Source: Marinobacter salexigens
GTDB taxonomy: Bacteria > Pseudomonadota > Gammaproteobacteria > Pseudomonadales > Oleiphilaceae
Direction of reading: 5' to 3'
Length of the DNA: 64,000 nucleotides
Assembly: GCF_018860765.1 (NCBI RefSeq)
Contig: NZ_JAHKPV010000021.1
Location: 737,845 to 801,844, forward strand
Part shown: positions 38,238 through 48,152 of the stretch, piece after piece
Position numbering within the stretch: position 1 is the stretch's first letter
Layout: the number at the start of each line of letters is the position of its first letter
Translations under genes and position numbers: made by a program
Notes under the pieces: model-generated
What the model was told of the DNA's origin: nothing
Database searches by the model: none
The model's input: only the letters and a program-made list of their open reading frames with translations

Positions 38238-39122
38238 TTACCATGCCCCTTTAGAATCTGAGCCTGCCAGCTTTTTGAGATATTCGCCGTAACTGTTCTT
38301 TTGCAGTTTTTCCGCCTGTTGAATCAACGCTTCACGACCAATGTAGCCCATCCGGTAGGCCACTTCTTCAAGGCAGGCGATTTTTAGCCCCTGACGTTTT
38401 TCGAGAGTTTCGATAAACCCAGATGCCTCGTACAAAGAGTCAAACGTACCTGTATCCAGCCAAGCGAATCCCCGCCCCAGTAACTCAACATTTAGCTTTC
38501 CCGCGCTCAAGTACGCTTGGTTAACGGCGGTTATTTCCAGCTCGCCGCGAGCTGACGGCTTAACGGATTTTGCCACTTGAATAACATCATTATCATAAAA
38601 ATACAGACCCGTAACTGCGTAATCTGAGGCCGGTTTTTCAGGCTTTTCTTCAATGGAGATGGCGTGGCCAGCCTCATCGAACGCCACTACACCAAAGCGC
38701 TCTGGATCTTTTACCTGATAGCCAAAAATCGTTGCACCGGTATCTTTGCTCGCCGCACGCTGCAGGCGCTGACTCAACCCTTGGCCATAATAAATATTAT
38801 CACCCAAAACTAGGCATACGCTGTCTTCACCAATAAACCTTTCACCAATCAGAAAGGCCTGAGCAATGCCCTCGGGCCGAGGTTGTTCTGCGTAACTCAG
38901 TTCAATGCCAAACTGCTTTCCGTCGCCCAATAGTCGTTGAAAGGAAGGGCCGTCCTCTGGCGTGGTAATAATCAAAATCTCGCGGATACCGGCAAGCATA
39001 AGCACCGACAATGGGTAATAGATCATCGGCTTGTCATACACCGGCAGTAACTGTTTAGACACTCCTTGAGTAATGGGATACAAACGAGTTCCAGAGCCTC
39101 CAGCAAGTACAATCCCTTTCAT
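38238..39122 (-). CDS. rfbA: Glucose-1-phosphate thymidylyltransferase
   Basis: RfbA (RmlA) makes dTDP-glucose from glucose-1-phosphate and dTTP. The 294-residue product starts [18 protein letters not shown], the nucleotide-binding signature, followed by [31 protein letters not shown] and [18 protein letters not shown]. It is full length. It overlaps rfbD by 4 bases (ATGA) and abuts rfbC. It supplies the first step of the rhamnose pathway and could also feed dTDP-amino sugars through the aminotransferase at 34678. Confidence 0.97.
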   Translation of the reverse strand: MKGIVLAGGSGTRLYPITQGVSKQLLPVYDKPMIYYPLSVLMLAGIREILIITTPEDGPSFQRLLGDGKQFGIELSYAEQPRPEGIAQAFLIGERFIGEDSVCLVLGDNIYYGQGLSQRLQRAASKDTGATIFGYQVKDPERFGVVAFDEAGHAISIEEKPEKPASDYAVTGLYFYDNDVIQVAKSVKPSARGELEITAVNQAYLSAGKLNVELLGRGFAWLDTGTFDSLYEASGFIETLEKRQGLKIACLEEVAYRMGYIGREALIQQAEKLQKNSYGEYLKKLAGSDSKGAW

Positions 39123-40033
39123 CTCAATATCTCCTTTTCCGCAAGAGAAAACCGCTCATCAATTACTCGGGCTACACCGTCTTCCCAACGAGGTAAGTGC
39201 AAACCAAAAGCCTTTCGCAAACGGTCACAGCTCATGCGTGAGTTAAGTGGTCGTGCGACGCCACCAGCATAGTCAGCACTGGTTACTGGTTTGATGGCAT
39301 CCGTATCCATTACCGTTCGCATACCCTTAGCGCGTAACTGCTCTGAAATAAGAACAGCGAACTGCCACCAAGAGGCTTCTCCAGATGCAGCCAAATGATA
39401 AAGCCCACAGTGTTTTCTATCATTAAGCGCTGCCAAAACCCCATGAGCGGTGATATCCGCAATCAATTCCGCAGAGGTTGGCGCACCCACCTGATCACAC
39501 ACAACACTCAGGCTCTGTCGAGAGGTTAAAAGCGGCAGCATAGTGCTGAGGAAATTTTTTCTACGCGCGGAGTACACCCAGCTTGTTCTGAACACAAGGT
39601 AGTCGCAACCACTCTGGGTAATAGCCATATCTCCGGCGAGCTTGCTCTTGCCGTACAAGTTTAGGGGTGCCGTCTTACTGCTCTCATCGTATGCTGAGCT
39701 CGAATTGCCATCGAACACATAATCCGTTGAGTAATGTACAAATAAAGCACCTATCTGTTTGGCTTCTTCAGCCATCACTCGGGGGGCTTCTGCATTGATG
39801 CGAAATGCCATTTCCTGCTGGGTTTCTGCCGCAACCACATCGGTAAATGCCGCCGCATTTACAATGACATCTGGCCTAGTGCTTTGAATACAAATGCGCA
39901 GGCTCTCAGGCTTTTCCAGATCAACCTTCAGCCCGTCATTACGGGTGATCGCCTCTACGCTTCCCAATACAGAGAGCGAACGGCGCAACTCCCAACCCAA
40001 CTGCCCTTCAGCTCCAAAAAGAAGAATTCTCAC
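39119..40033 (-). CDS. rfbD: dTDP-4-dehydrorhamnose reductase
   Basis: RfbD (RmlD) performs the final NAD(P)H reduction to dTDP-L-rhamnose. The 304-residue product starts [18 protein letters not shown], with the dinucleotide motif. It has the [13 protein letters not shown] segment and the SDR catalytic region [19 protein letters not shown] and YGKSKLAGD. The start codon is GTG at 40033, overlapping the rfbB stop as GTGA. It lies between rfbB and rfbA in a compact four-gene operon. Confidence 0.96.
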   Translation of the reverse strand: MRILLFGAEGQLGWELRRSLSVLGSVEAITRNDGLKVDLEKPESLRICIQSTRPDVIVNAAAFTDVVAAETQQEMAFRINAEAPRVMAEEAKQIGALFVHYSTDYVFDGNSSSAYDESSKTAPLNLYGKSKLAGDMAITQSGCDYLVFRTSWVYSARRKNFLSTMLPLLTSRQSLSVVCDQVGAPTSAELIADITAHGVLAALNDRKHCGLYHLAASGEASWWQFAVLISEQLRAKGMRTVMDTDAIKPVTSADYAGGVARPLNSRMSCDRLRKAFGLHLPRWEDGVARVIDERFSLAEKEILR

Positions 40034-41109
40034 GGCTCTATCCCCTGCCGGTATGCGCCACTATTAACACGTTCACACCAAAGCGGATTATCAAGATACC
40101 AAGCAATCGTTTTTCTCAGCCCCGTTTTTAGGTTTTCGCGGGGCTGCCAAGCCAGATCTCTTGCAATTTTGCTCGCATCAATCGCATAGCGCCTGTCATG
40201 GCCCGGTCTATCTTGCACAAACGTAATCAGATCCTTGTACCAGGCAACTCCTGCGGGCTTTTCTGGAGCCAACTCTTCTAATACTTCGCATAAGGCATGA
40301 ACCAAATCAATATTCCGCCTTTCCGCGTTTCCGCCAATGTTGTACACCTCCCCGGGCCGAGCTTCTGTCAAGACTCGGTAAAGTGCTTCTGCATGGTCAT
40401 CAACATAAAGCCAGTCCCGAACCTGCCCACCATCTCCATACACCGGCAATGGCTTACCTTCCAGTGCATTCGTAAGCATCAAAGGGATCAGTTTTTCCGG
40501 GAACTGATAAGGACCATAATTGTTCGAACAACTCGTAATCAATACAGGTAACCCATAGGTTCGGTGCCAAGCCCGCACGAGGTGATCAGAACTGGCTTTG
40601 CTGGCGCTATATGGGCTGCTGGGCGCATAGGGTGTTGCTTCGTGGAAACGCTTTGTTGCGCCCCCTTCTTCATCGGCAAGGTCGCCGAACACTTCATCGG
40701 TACTAACATGGTGAAAGCGAAACGCCTGCTGCTCCGGACTTCCTAAACTATTCCAATAATGTCTGGCGCTTTCAAGCAATGTGTAGGTGCCAAGAATGTT
40801 GGTCTCGATAAATGCCGCTGGCCCAAGAATCGAGCGGTCCACATGACTCTCAGCCGCCAAATGTAAAATGGCGTGAGGGCGGCACTCCTCAAGGATGCGA
40901 TCAACAGTTTTTCGATCGCATATATCCCCGCGCTCAAATCTATATCTAGGGCTTTGACTGAACTCGGCAAGGTTATCCAGATTGCCAGCGTAGGTTAGCT
41001 TATCGAGCACAACCACCTGATCGTTCGTGGCGTTCATGATATGCCTCACCACTGACGAACCGATAAACCCAGCACCGCCCGTTACCAATAGTGTTCGCTT
41101 AGTTGCCAT
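40030..41109 (-). CDS. rfbB: dTDP-glucose 4,6-dehydratase
   Basis: RfbB (RmlB) converts dTDP-glucose to dTDP-4-keto-6-deoxyglucose. The 359-residue product has [42 protein letters not shown] with the catalytic residues, [15 protein letters not shown] and the [16 protein letters not shown] segment. The ATG at 41109 is preferred to an in-frame start at 41151 because the family normally begins near this point and GGGG lies upstream. It is the first gene of rfbBDAC. Confidence 0.95.
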   Translation of the reverse strand: MATKRTLLVTGGAGFIGSSVVRHIMNATNDQVVVLDKLTYAGNLDNLAEFSQSPRYRFERGDICDRKTVDRILEECRPHAILHLAAESHVDRSILGPAAFIETNILGTYTLLESARHYWNSLGSPEQQAFRFHHVSTDEVFGDLADEEGGATKRFHEATPYAPSSPYSASKASSDHLVRAWHRTYGLPVLITSCSNNYGPYQFPEKLIPLMLTNALEGKPLPVYGDGGQVRDWLYVDDHAEALYRVLTEARPGEVYNIGGNAERRNIDLVHALCEVLEELAPEKPAGVAWYKDLITFVQDRPGHDRRYAIDASKIARDLAWQPRENLKTGLRKTIAWYLDNPLWCERVNSGAYRQGIEP

Positions 41110-41246
41110 GCCGATCCCCACCAATAAATACCCGATATCGCCTGACAACATACTACCTCATCGTTAAACCCGCGGCATTTGCCTGTAACTTCCAGAGCAA
41201 TCGAAAGAATGTGTCAGCCACGTTAAGCATCGTACCTACTTAAAAC

Positions 41247-41262
41247 TGGCACACCTTTCGCA
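41247..41262 (+). promoter_or_regulatory. Sigma-54 promoter upstream of the TPR/methyltransferase-like gene
   Basis: TGGCAC-ACCTT-TCGCA has GG and GC 10 bases apart, a full -24 box and a one-base deviation in the -12 box (TCGCA for TTGCA). It lies 90 bases before the start at 41352. In polar-flagellated relatives, RpoN with FleQ/FleR drives flagellar genes. Confidence 0.75.
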
Positions 41263-41351
41263 ACACCTCTTACAAAGCACAGCAAACCACCAAAAAACTG
41301 CAGGCCTTTGCCGCAATTTTTTAGCGCAGCGGCAGGTAAACGAGGTATCCC

Positions 41352-43352
41352 ATGCAAGCCAAACATCACATTCAGGAATCCCATTCCCAACAGGCACAGG
41401 CGGCTCGCCTGCTTCTGCAAGCCAATCTTGCGTATGGCGAGTCCAACAGCAGCGGGTTAAGCCATATTCAGCGTTTACAGACCCGGCGGGAATGCCGTGT
41501 GTATTTGGAAGAGGTGATTGCACTTGATCCAAACAATGCAATTGCTTTGGGCTTATTGGGGCGTGTCGAAATGGACGACGGGCAACTTGAAAACGCTCAC
41601 GACCTTTTCAACGCCAGCCTGCAGATTCAGCCTGATCAGGCGCAGCAGTACGCAAATCTGGGTTACTGGGCACTGAAAACCGAGCGCCCTGCCCTTGCTG
41701 AGCAGCACTTCCTACGGGCTCTGGACCACGACCGGCAATCCGCCGCCGCTTTTTGTGGTGTCGCCCACGCCAAGCGCTTGCAGGGTCAATTTGATGTGGC
41801 CTATCTGCATTACCGCAAGTTGTTAGAAACTGGCACCGAGTGGGATTCCGTATACAGCGGCATGCTAACCTGCGCCCAACATCTCGCAGTAAACAAAGCG
41901 GATAGCAATTTAGCTTTGGACGCTATCGCGCTGCTAAGCCATGAGGGTTTGCCGCATCAGGAAATCGGTCGTTTTGTAGCATCCATCATCCACCAGCAAT
42001 ACGATTTGGATAACCCTCAAGCAGAGATTTTTCTGGATTCTGCGAGCGCCGATGAGCTATTACTCCTATCCCTGCAAAAAACACTGATGCCAGACCCGGC
42101 GGTGGAAGAGCTGGTTGTTATGTTACGCCGCGCGATTTTGACAGAAGTCGCCCAGACGGTAGAACTTAGGGAAGACTTACAGCAGCTCGTGCTCGCTATC
42201 GCTCAATATGCAGACCGTACCGGCTATGCGCTCGCGGCTGCGGACGATGAAACACGCTTAATAGAAGCGGTTAACGACAGCCTCAAAGCACAGATCGTGA
42301 TGGGCGAACCTCAGGAAGCCTTGATTGGCTCGCTAATGATCAGTGCCATGTACGGCGCCCTATTTCATCAAAATTTTGCGGTGCAACTTGGGCAGTGGAA
42401 TCTGGTGGACTGGCCGCTGGCACTTCAGCCTGTCCTCGCTGCCAGCTACTACCACCGCGCCGAAGAAGAAGGTATCAAACAGTGCTTTGACGAAAAGGCG
42501 GCAGAGCTGTGCCTCGATAAAACCGACATAGCACAAGCTTGGCCGGTCTGGTCGAAACTGGCTTACCGCACTGAAAGCAGTTTGAAATCTCTGATGGCAA
42601 CAGAGCTCGGATTAGCCACAGACAATCTACCAGACACCTTGCGCGTTATCGTATGCGGCGCTCAATCTGGCCAACGAGCCATGGAACTGGCCCGCTACTT
42701 GGCAGATGTTGAAGTGATCGCCGTGGATGAATCCTTAGCCAACATCGCCAGAGCGACTCGCATGGCCGCGGAATCAGAGATCAGTAACATTGTGTTCTGG
42801 CCCTGGTCTATTGCGCAGCAGTTCGTGGCGGATGGCCATAAGGTGCATTGGGTTGAAGTGGGCCGCCTGCCCTCACCAGCCATGACAGAACTCTCTCTAG
42901 CAGCATTGGTGAACAGTGCCGCCGGTTCTGGTGCAATAGTTCACCTGCATACAGCCATAGCCGAACGCACAACCGGCGACCGGCAAATGCGGAAGTTAAT
43001 AGCTGAACATAACCTGCAACCGACACGCGCTACCCTGTTACAACTTAGGCGAATGGTTCTGAGCAACCGGCAGGACACAACATGGCAAGAGCTTGCCCAA
43101 GAAGATGACTTCTACAGCCTTGGCGGCTGCCGAGACCGCTGGTTTCAGCCACAGGACGAGGCCCAGCTAAGAGACTTGATGGCAATGGCGAGCAATGAAG
43201 TGGAATGGAAGCTTGTGAAAGCCCGTGATGAAGATGGCCACAGCTTGGCTACCAAGCCTGTTCAAACACAAATTCAGGCAGAGGCTCTGGGGAGTGAGGT
43301 GCAGAGTTTGATGGGGCAGAATTTGAGTGTCTATTTTCAACGGCGGCGGTGA
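41352..43352 (+). CDS. TPR protein with C-terminal methyltransferase-like domain
   Basis: The 666-residue product has TPR repeats at about 45-175 (ALGLLGRVEMDDGQLENA, YANLGYWALKTERPALAEQH, FCGVAHAKRLQGQFDVAYLH). A helical middle region follows. At about 435-475, VIVCGAQSGQRAMELARYL and VEVIAVDESLANIARATRMA look like a SAM- or nucleotide-binding fold, while the rest of the domain is divergent. The protein is cytoplasmic, with no signal peptide. TPR/methyltransferase-like proteins occur beside flagellin genes and glycan genes. With its sigma-54 promoter it is probably part of flagellin modification or export, but the function is not known. GAGG lies 8 bases before the ATG. Confidence 0.82.
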   Translation: MQAKHHIQESHSQQAQAARLLLQANLAYGESNSSGLSHIQRLQTRRECRVYLEEVIALDPNNAIALGLLGRVEMDDGQLENAHDLFNASLQIQPDQAQQYANLGYWALKTERPALAEQHFLRALDHDRQSAAAFCGVAHAKRLQGQFDVAYLHYRKLLETGTEWDSVYSGMLTCAQHLAVNKADSNLALDAIALLSHEGLPHQEIGRFVASIIHQQYDLDNPQAEIFLDSASADELLLLSLQKTLMPDPAVEELVVMLRRAILTEVAQTVELREDLQQLVLAIAQYADRTGYALAAADDETRLIEAVNDSLKAQIVMGEPQEALIGSLMISAMYGALFHQNFAVQLGQWNLVDWPLALQPVLAASYYHRAEEEGIKQCFDEKAAELCLDKTDIAQAWPVWSKLAYRTESSLKSLMATELGLATDNLPDTLRVIVCGAQSGQRAMELARYLADVEVIAVDESLANIARATRMAAESEISNIVFWPWSIAQQFVADGHKVHWVEVGRLPSPAMTELSLAALVNSAAGSGAIVHLHTAIAERTTGDRQMRKLIAEHNLQPTRATLLQLRRMVLSNRQDTTWQELAQEDDFYSLGGCRDRWFQPQDEAQLRDLMAMASNEVEWKLVKARDEDGHSLATKPVQTQIQAEALGSEVQSLMGQNLSVYFQRRR

Positions 43353-43360
43353 GAATAACT

Positions 43361-43387
43361 CCCCCTCTCCCGCTATGGGAGTGGGGG
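43361..43387. repeat. Palindromic CCCCCTCTCCC repeat, copy B
   Basis: CCCCCTCTCCC (43361-43371) faces GGGAGTGGGGG (43377-43387) around GCTAT, related to the element at 21932-21958. It lies in the 47-base gap between the convergent TPR gene and sbcB. Confidence 0.6.
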
Positions 43388-43399
43388 CCAACCTTCTTT

Positions 43400-44842
43400 T
43401 CACATATAAGGAATCAACGACTCCCCATACAAATGCAAATCCTCCAAAATCTGCTGCTTCTGCGGCGTCAGTTCCGGATCACTAGCCAGCCGCTGCAGCT
43501 CCAGCCCGAATGCCTCAAGAGACAGCCAACCTTTTTTCGGAGCCATTAAGCGCTGAGAGCGGAACTGCTCCCAGCGTTCAGACTCTTCACTGGTTAATGA
43601 GTCAGGATAATTACGAGCACGATAACGGAAGAGCATTTCCTGTAAGCGCCCGTCTTTAAAACTGAAGGTTTCGTCAACCAAGGATTCCGGCGGCGTTTGT
43701 AACACTCGATTCAGCTCACTGCGATCGGCTGGGCAAATAAAACCGCCTGCGTATAACTGTTCATCGGGGTCCGTCAGGTCACCTTGGTGGGGCTGGTCGA
43801 ATGCTTCAGCAATTCGCTCCGCCAGTCCCGGCGCCTTTCTCAGCAGTGCAAGATTAGCTCGAAGGGTTTCGCCATCAAGCTCCAGCTCTTCCAAGCGTTC
43901 GGCGGAAAGCGTTGTGAGCATGTTCGCCGGTGCCAGAACTGGGCACTTGTTCAACTGTACACCTTTTAATGGGAAGCGTTTTTTGTCTCCCAGTTCCGCC
44001 TGAGAAGTAAACACCCGCTCACGAATCTGTTCCGGCGTGGCGTTAATCAGTTCGCTCGGGTCTTCCCTTAGGTCGTAAACAATCACGAGATTTTTATTGC
44101 TGGGGTGATCTGCCAACGGCGCAACCATGGCGCAGCAACCCCTAGTTGCCGGGTATTTGGCGGATATGTGGAAGACCGGCTTCATGGCAGCCGTATCCAA
44201 CATGGCTCGTGCGGAGTGTTTATCTTTGTTGTTAAGAACAAAATCAAACAACTTCGGCTGTTTGTCCCGGATCAGCTTGGCAACGGCGAGGGTTGCTTCC
44301 ACATCTGACATGGCATCGTGGGCAGCTTCGTGGGCGATGCCATTGGCGGTGGTGAGCGCTTCCAATTTAAAGCTAGGGCTGCCATCTTCCTTACGCGGCC
44401 AATTGATCCCTTCAGGCCGCAGTGCGTAGGTCAGCCGCACCATATCGATAATATCCCAGCGGGAGTTACCGTTTTGCCACTCCCGGGCATAGGGGTCTTG
44501 CAGGTTGCGGTAAAGCGTATGGCGGGTTACTTCATCATCAAAGCGAAGGCTATTATAACCTACCACACAGGTCCCGGGCTGGCTGAACGCCTCATTAATC
44601 TGCGCGATAAACTCGGTTTCGGGAAAGCCGTCCTGCATTGCCTTTTGGGGCGTGATGCCGGTAATCAGGCAGGCCTCTGGCGACGGCAGGTAGTCATCGG
44701 TAGGTTTACAATAAATAACCAACGGATCTTCAATAACATTGAGATCCGCGTCGGTTCGAATGCCTGCAAACTGCGAGGGCCGGTCATGAACCGGGTCTAC
44801 ACCAAATGTTTCGTAATCATGCCAGTAAAAAGAGCGGATCAA
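43400..44842 (-). CDS. sbcB: Exodeoxyribonuclease I
   Basis: SbcB is a 3'-5' single-strand DNA exonuclease used in recombination and mismatch repair. The 480-residue product starts IRSFYWHDYETFG with the DEDD metal residues in HDYETFG, CVVGYNSLRFDDEVTRHTLY and EAAHDAMSDVEATLAVA. The C-terminal region DLHLYGESLIPYM is typical. The length fits the family (about 475). The start codon is TTG at 44842, with AGGAG 7 bases upstream. Confidence 0.96.
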   Translation of the reverse strand: MIRSFYWHDYETFGVDPVHDRPSQFAGIRTDADLNVIEDPLVIYCKPTDDYLPSPEACLITGITPQKAMQDGFPETEFIAQINEAFSQPGTCVVGYNSLRFDDEVTRHTLYRNLQDPYAREWQNGNSRWDIIDMVRLTYALRPEGINWPRKEDGSPSFKLEALTTANGIAHEAAHDAMSDVEATLAVAKLIRDKQPKLFDFVLNNKDKHSARAMLDTAAMKPVFHISAKYPATRGCCAMVAPLADHPSNKNLVIVYDLREDPSELINATPEQIRERVFTSQAELGDKKRFPLKGVQLNKCPVLAPANMLTTLSAERLEELELDGETLRANLALLRKAPGLAERIAEAFDQPHQGDLTDPDEQLYAGGFICPADRSELNRVLQTPPESLVDETFSFKDGRLQEMLFRYRARNYPDSLTSEESERWEQFRSQRLMAPKKGWLSLEAFGLELQRLASDPELTPQKQQILEDLHLYGESLIPYM

Positions 44843-44890
44843 GCGAAGACTCCTGCCTTATGAATCATTAGGTTCAGGAGTCTAGCAAAA

Positions 44891-45790
44891 TCAAAACAGC
44901 TTAGTACCCATATCCACCTGATGAGTGCGCAAGCGATCAATACCACCGCTGGTGAGATTGGTTAGATCAACCGTCATATTCGTCGGCAGGTTAATGAATA
45001 CACCCTTGCCAACATCAATAACGTTTGCCCCATCAATGGATTGCCACTCCATATTATCGTCTCGTTGGAAGCCAATAAAAAAGCCATCGGTGAATCCAAT
45101 GGTGCCGTCACCTGCACCTGTATCCTCACCAACCGTTATCGACCTGAGGTTGGTTAACGGAGCGCAGTTGGCCAAGGCACCATCGATATTACAACCCGCC
45201 GCTTGACCGGGATTGTTGGGCGCAAGGCCGATGTGAGTGGCGCGTTTATTCGTCGCAACTCCACCAACACCGTCAAACAACAGAGCGTCGTATACTTCGC
45301 CGAAATACTCGACTTTCATACCAATGTTGCCACTAAAACTTGTGGTATGGGATGAAACCGACCCCCGGGCTTGTTCAAAGCCCATGCGAAATCCGGCCAG
45401 TCCGGCACCATCTTCAGCCAGTTCGATATATGGCTTGCGAGCTTCAAAAGGTATGGCGTCACCCTCGTTGTAGGTTACGCCGTTAAATTGCTCACCATCA
45501 GCCCGCGCAATGTGGCCAAGGGCTAAGTGTTGAGCGGAAAAATCGGTACCGCCATCAATTTGGCCAATCTGAACATCATCGATGTTTACACGGGTGTCTA
45601 CATCCATACCCAGAGTCATGCGGGTATATTCATGACTTGTACCGTTAATATTCTGGACTTGCATAAACGCCTGCCCTGTCACATCTCCCATCGCCGACTC
45701 GGAGATGGGCGTTAGTTCAGCTTTGGCAACAGGCGCAATACCTACGCAGAACAAAATGAGGGGGGCGTATCCATACGCGTAATGTCTCAT
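44891..45790 (-). CDS. Secreted protein with MGDVTGQA motif, DUF6160-like
   Basis: The 299-residue product has a signal peptide (LILFCVGIAPVAKAE, cut about residue 24). Mature sequence begins LTPISESAMGDVTGQAFM, a motif I associate with DUF6160/FilA-like secreted proteins in Pseudomonas-type bacteria. The remainder is beta-rich with many Gly and Asp. It includes IGFTDGFFIGFQRDDN and a C-terminal DMGTKLF with a terminal Phe, which could be an outer-membrane signal. It sits alone between sbcB and a signalling pair. Its role is unknown. Surface or fimbria-like structures are the usual guess for this motif group. Confidence 0.75.
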   Translation of the reverse strand: MRHYAYGYAPLILFCVGIAPVAKAELTPISESAMGDVTGQAFMQVQNINGTSHEYTRMTLGMDVDTRVNIDDVQIGQIDGGTDFSAQHLALGHIARADGEQFNGVTYNEGDAIPFEARKPYIELAEDGAGLAGFRMGFEQARGSVSSHTTSFSGNIGMKVEYFGEVYDALLFDGVGGVATNKRATHIGLAPNNPGQAAGCNIDGALANCAPLTNLRSITVGEDTGAGDGTIGFTDGFFIGFQRDDNMEWQSIDGANVIDVGKGVFINLPTNMTVDLTNLTSGGIDRLRTHQVDMGTKLF

Positions 45791-46006
45791 AACACTGTCT
45801 CAAGTATAGAGTTTAAGAGCCAATTTAAGTGGAACACGGCGCACAAGAGGATTTTTCTTGCAACTCTCACTTAATTTTTATTTTCATTGACTACACTGAC
45901 ACTATAATTGAGGCAACTCGGGCTATTGAGTGAGCTCAGTCACAAACCAGAATAACAAATTGTTACAGTATCCATTTTTGCCGAGTTGATTTTTAATGGT
46001 GTCGTT

Positions 46007-46038
46007 TATATGTACATATATCGCCCTAATGCTATAAT
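46007..46038 (+). promoter_or_regulatory. Extended -10 promoter with overlapping palindrome, for the REC-CheC gene
   Basis: TGCTATAAT (46030-46038) is an extended -10 box without a good -35. A perfect 14-base palindrome TATATGTACATATA occupies 46007-46020, over the -35 position, and could be an operator. The start codon is 37 bases beyond the -10. Confidence 0.5.
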
Positions 46039-46074
46039 TTCCGAACCAACTACCATTCCCGTCTGGCTACAAAC

Positions 46075-47106
46075 ATGACCACCCGCATACTTATCTGCGA
46101 CGACTCCACACTTGCCAGAAAACAAATGGCCCGCGCCCTACCTTCCGGCCTTGCCGAAACGATCTTGTTCGCAAATGACGGCCGGGAAGCACTAGAGAAG
46201 CTGCGGGCGGGCGAGGCAGACCTGATGTTTCTGGACCTCAACATGCCAGAGATGGACGGCTATCAGGTATTGGAGCATGTACGGGCGGAAGATCTTCCGA
46301 TAATGACCATTGTGGTTTCCGGCGATATACAGCCTGAAGCGCGAGAGCGGGTACGCAAGCTTGGCGCTATTGATTTCATAAAAAAGCCCACAGACATGGC
46401 GCTTGTTCTCAGCCTGCTTGCGGAATACGGTTTCTACCGACCGGGTGATCTCGAAAACGCCGCGCTAGAGGATAGTGAACTCACTCCAGACGACCACTTC
46501 CCGTCCCATGAAATATCGGTTTCTTTAAGCGACTACCTACAGGAAATCGCCAACGTTGCCATGGGTCGCTCTTCTGATCTACTTGCCCGGTTGCTTCGGG
46601 TGTTTGTTAAACAGCCCATTCCGAAAGTTGACTTTATTGCCAATTCTGAACTTCACATGGCCATTTCTGCAGCTAACGACAGCGAAACCTACTCAGCTGT
46701 ATGCCAAGGCTTCACCGGAGCCGGTATCGCTGGCGAGGCGTTACTCCTGTTTGCAGATGCCAGCTTTCACGAAATGGCCGAACTGCTTCACTACGAAACC
46801 TTTGAGAAAGAATCTGTCAACGTAGAAGTGTTGATGGACATGTCTAGCATTCTATTCGGAGCTTTCCTCAATGGTATCGGGGACCAATTGGATCTCAAGC
46901 TAGGCCTCGGCCATCCGAGCGTACTTGGCCAGCACCGCCAAATTACGGATCTACTTGAGCACCAAAATTCTCGCGATGAACAACTCCTGTGTATTGAAAT
47001 CAGCTACGCTCTGGAGGATCGCAATATACAGTGCGATATGTTGGTGCTTCTCACGGAAGACTCAGTACCCTTTTTAGAAAACCGTCTTCAATATCTGGTG
47101 GACTAA
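46075..47106 (+). CDS. Response regulator with CheC-like phosphatase domain
   Basis: The 343-residue product has a receiver domain at 1-120 (ILICDDSTLARKQMARAL, the acceptor Asp in LMFLDLNMPEMDG, IVVSGDIQ, FIKKP with the Lys). A CheC/CheX-type domain follows at about 155-340. The first CheC active-site motif E-x-x-N is kept in QEIANVAMGRSSDLL. The second reads DMSSILFG, so only one site should be active. Such proteins could dephosphorylate CheY-like regulators, including themselves. It is followed 3 bases later by a PAS-GGDEF gene, so it probably forms a phospho-signal and c-di-GMP pair. Confidence 0.88.
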   Translation: MTTRILICDDSTLARKQMARALPSGLAETILFANDGREALEKLRAGEADLMFLDLNMPEMDGYQVLEHVRAEDLPIMTIVVSGDIQPEARERVRKLGAIDFIKKPTDMALVLSLLAEYGFYRPGDLENAALEDSELTPDDHFPSHEISVSLSDYLQEIANVAMGRSSDLLARLLRVFVKQPIPKVDFIANSELHMAISAANDSETYSAVCQGFTGAGIAGEALLLFADASFHEMAELLHYETFEKESVNVEVLMDMSSILFGAFLNGIGDQLDLKLGLGHPSVLGQHRQITDLLEHQNSRDEQLLCIEISYALEDRNIQCDMLVLLTEDSVPFLENRLQYLVD

Positions 47107-47109
47107 CCC

Positions 47110-48066
47110 ATGACCATAAACGAACTCGAAGCGCAATCCTTCCATTGGCTGGTGGATATGCTTGAATCCGTTGAGGTGGGGCTAGTAGTGCTGGATCTCG
47201 ACTTTAGGGTGCAGGCCTGGAATGGCTTCATGGAAAACCACAGCGGCATTACGGCTAGCAAAATTCGCAACCAGAGCATCTTTGAGCTATTCCCCGATAT
47301 CCCGCAAGCCTGGCTCACACGTAAAGTCGATGCCGTGGCACTGCTGAATACGAGGGCCTTCACCTCCTGGGAGCAGCGGCCCTACTTGTTCCGGTTTCGC
47401 AGCACGCGCCCCATTACCGGCACAGAAGACTACATGTTCCAAAACCTCACCATCAGTCCACTCGCTGGCAGTACCGGGCAGGTGGAGAAAATATGCATCA
47501 TGGTTTACGACGTAACCGATATTGCCACCGGCAAACGGGCACTGGAGCGGGCAAACGAACAGCTGGCCAAACTCAGCATGACCGACAGATTAACCGGCTT
47601 GCTGAACCGGGGTACTTGGGAGAACTTGGTGGACGCGGAGTTCGAACGCTTCCGGCGCTATGGCCATACCACCAGCCTTGTGATGTTCGATATAGACTTC
47701 TTTAAAAAAGTAAACGATAACCACGGCCACCTAGCCGGAGATGAAGTCATCAAACACACAGCAACAACCGCTAAAAGCAGCTTAAGGCAGTCTGATAGCA
47801 TTGGTCGCTATGGCGGTGAAGAATTCGGAATCATATTACCTGAAACCGATGCCGAGGGCGCCCGTACTATATGCGAGCGAATACGGGAAAGCATAGAGCA
47901 AAGTGTGGTTCAAACCAGTGTAGCCCCTATTAGCTACACAGTGAGCATAGGAATCTCTCAATTGAATAACAATGCGGAGAATCACATGACCTGGATGCAA
48001 CAAGCAGATGAAGCTCTATACGCAGCAAAGAAAGGTGGGAGAAACCAAGTGGTTGTATTTGAGTAG
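47110..48066 (+). CDS. PAS-GGDEF diguanylate cyclase
   Basis: The 318-residue product has an N-terminal PAS domain at about 15-140 (MLESVEVGLVVLDLDFRVQA, ISPLAGSTGQVEKICIMVYD). A GGDEF domain at about 155-315 starts MTDRLTGLLNRGTWENL and contains the intact signature RYGGEEFGIILPE. RQSD five residues before it is a typical inhibitory (I) site. It is an active-looking cytoplasmic diguanylate cyclase making c-di-GMP. The start is 3 bases after the REC-CheC stop, so the two are cotranscribed and probably translationally coupled. A strong terminator follows at 48102. Confidence 0.93.
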   Translation: MTINELEAQSFHWLVDMLESVEVGLVVLDLDFRVQAWNGFMENHSGITASKIRNQSIFELFPDIPQAWLTRKVDAVALLNTRAFTSWEQRPYLFRFRSTRPITGTEDYMFQNLTISPLAGSTGQVEKICIMVYDVTDIATGKRALERANEQLAKLSMTDRLTGLLNRGTWENLVDAEFERFRRYGHTTSLVMFDIDFFKKVNDNHGHLAGDEVIKHTATTAKSSLRQSDSIGRYGGEEFGIILPETDAEGARTICERIRESIEQSVVQTSVAPISYTVSIGISQLNNNAENHMTWMQQADEALYAAKKGGRNQVVVFE

Positions 48067-48101
48067 TTTAAATCCGCTCTCAACTGTAAAATAGCACCGA
48101 T

Positions 48102-48141
48102 AAAAAAGGGCCGAATGAATACATCATCCGGCCCTTTTTAA
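48102..48141. terminator. Bidirectional terminator between the GGDEF gene and mvaT
   Basis: AAAAAAGGGCCG (48104-48113 region) pairs with CGGCCCTTTTTA across a 14-base loop. Runs of A and T flank both arms. Confidence 0.9.
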
Positions 48142-48152
48142 TCTCTGGCTTA

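Noticed and set aside
45890..45910. TTGACT and TATAAT near 45885-45905 as a promoter
   Set aside because: Only about 10 bases separate the boxes, too short for a sigma-70 promoter.
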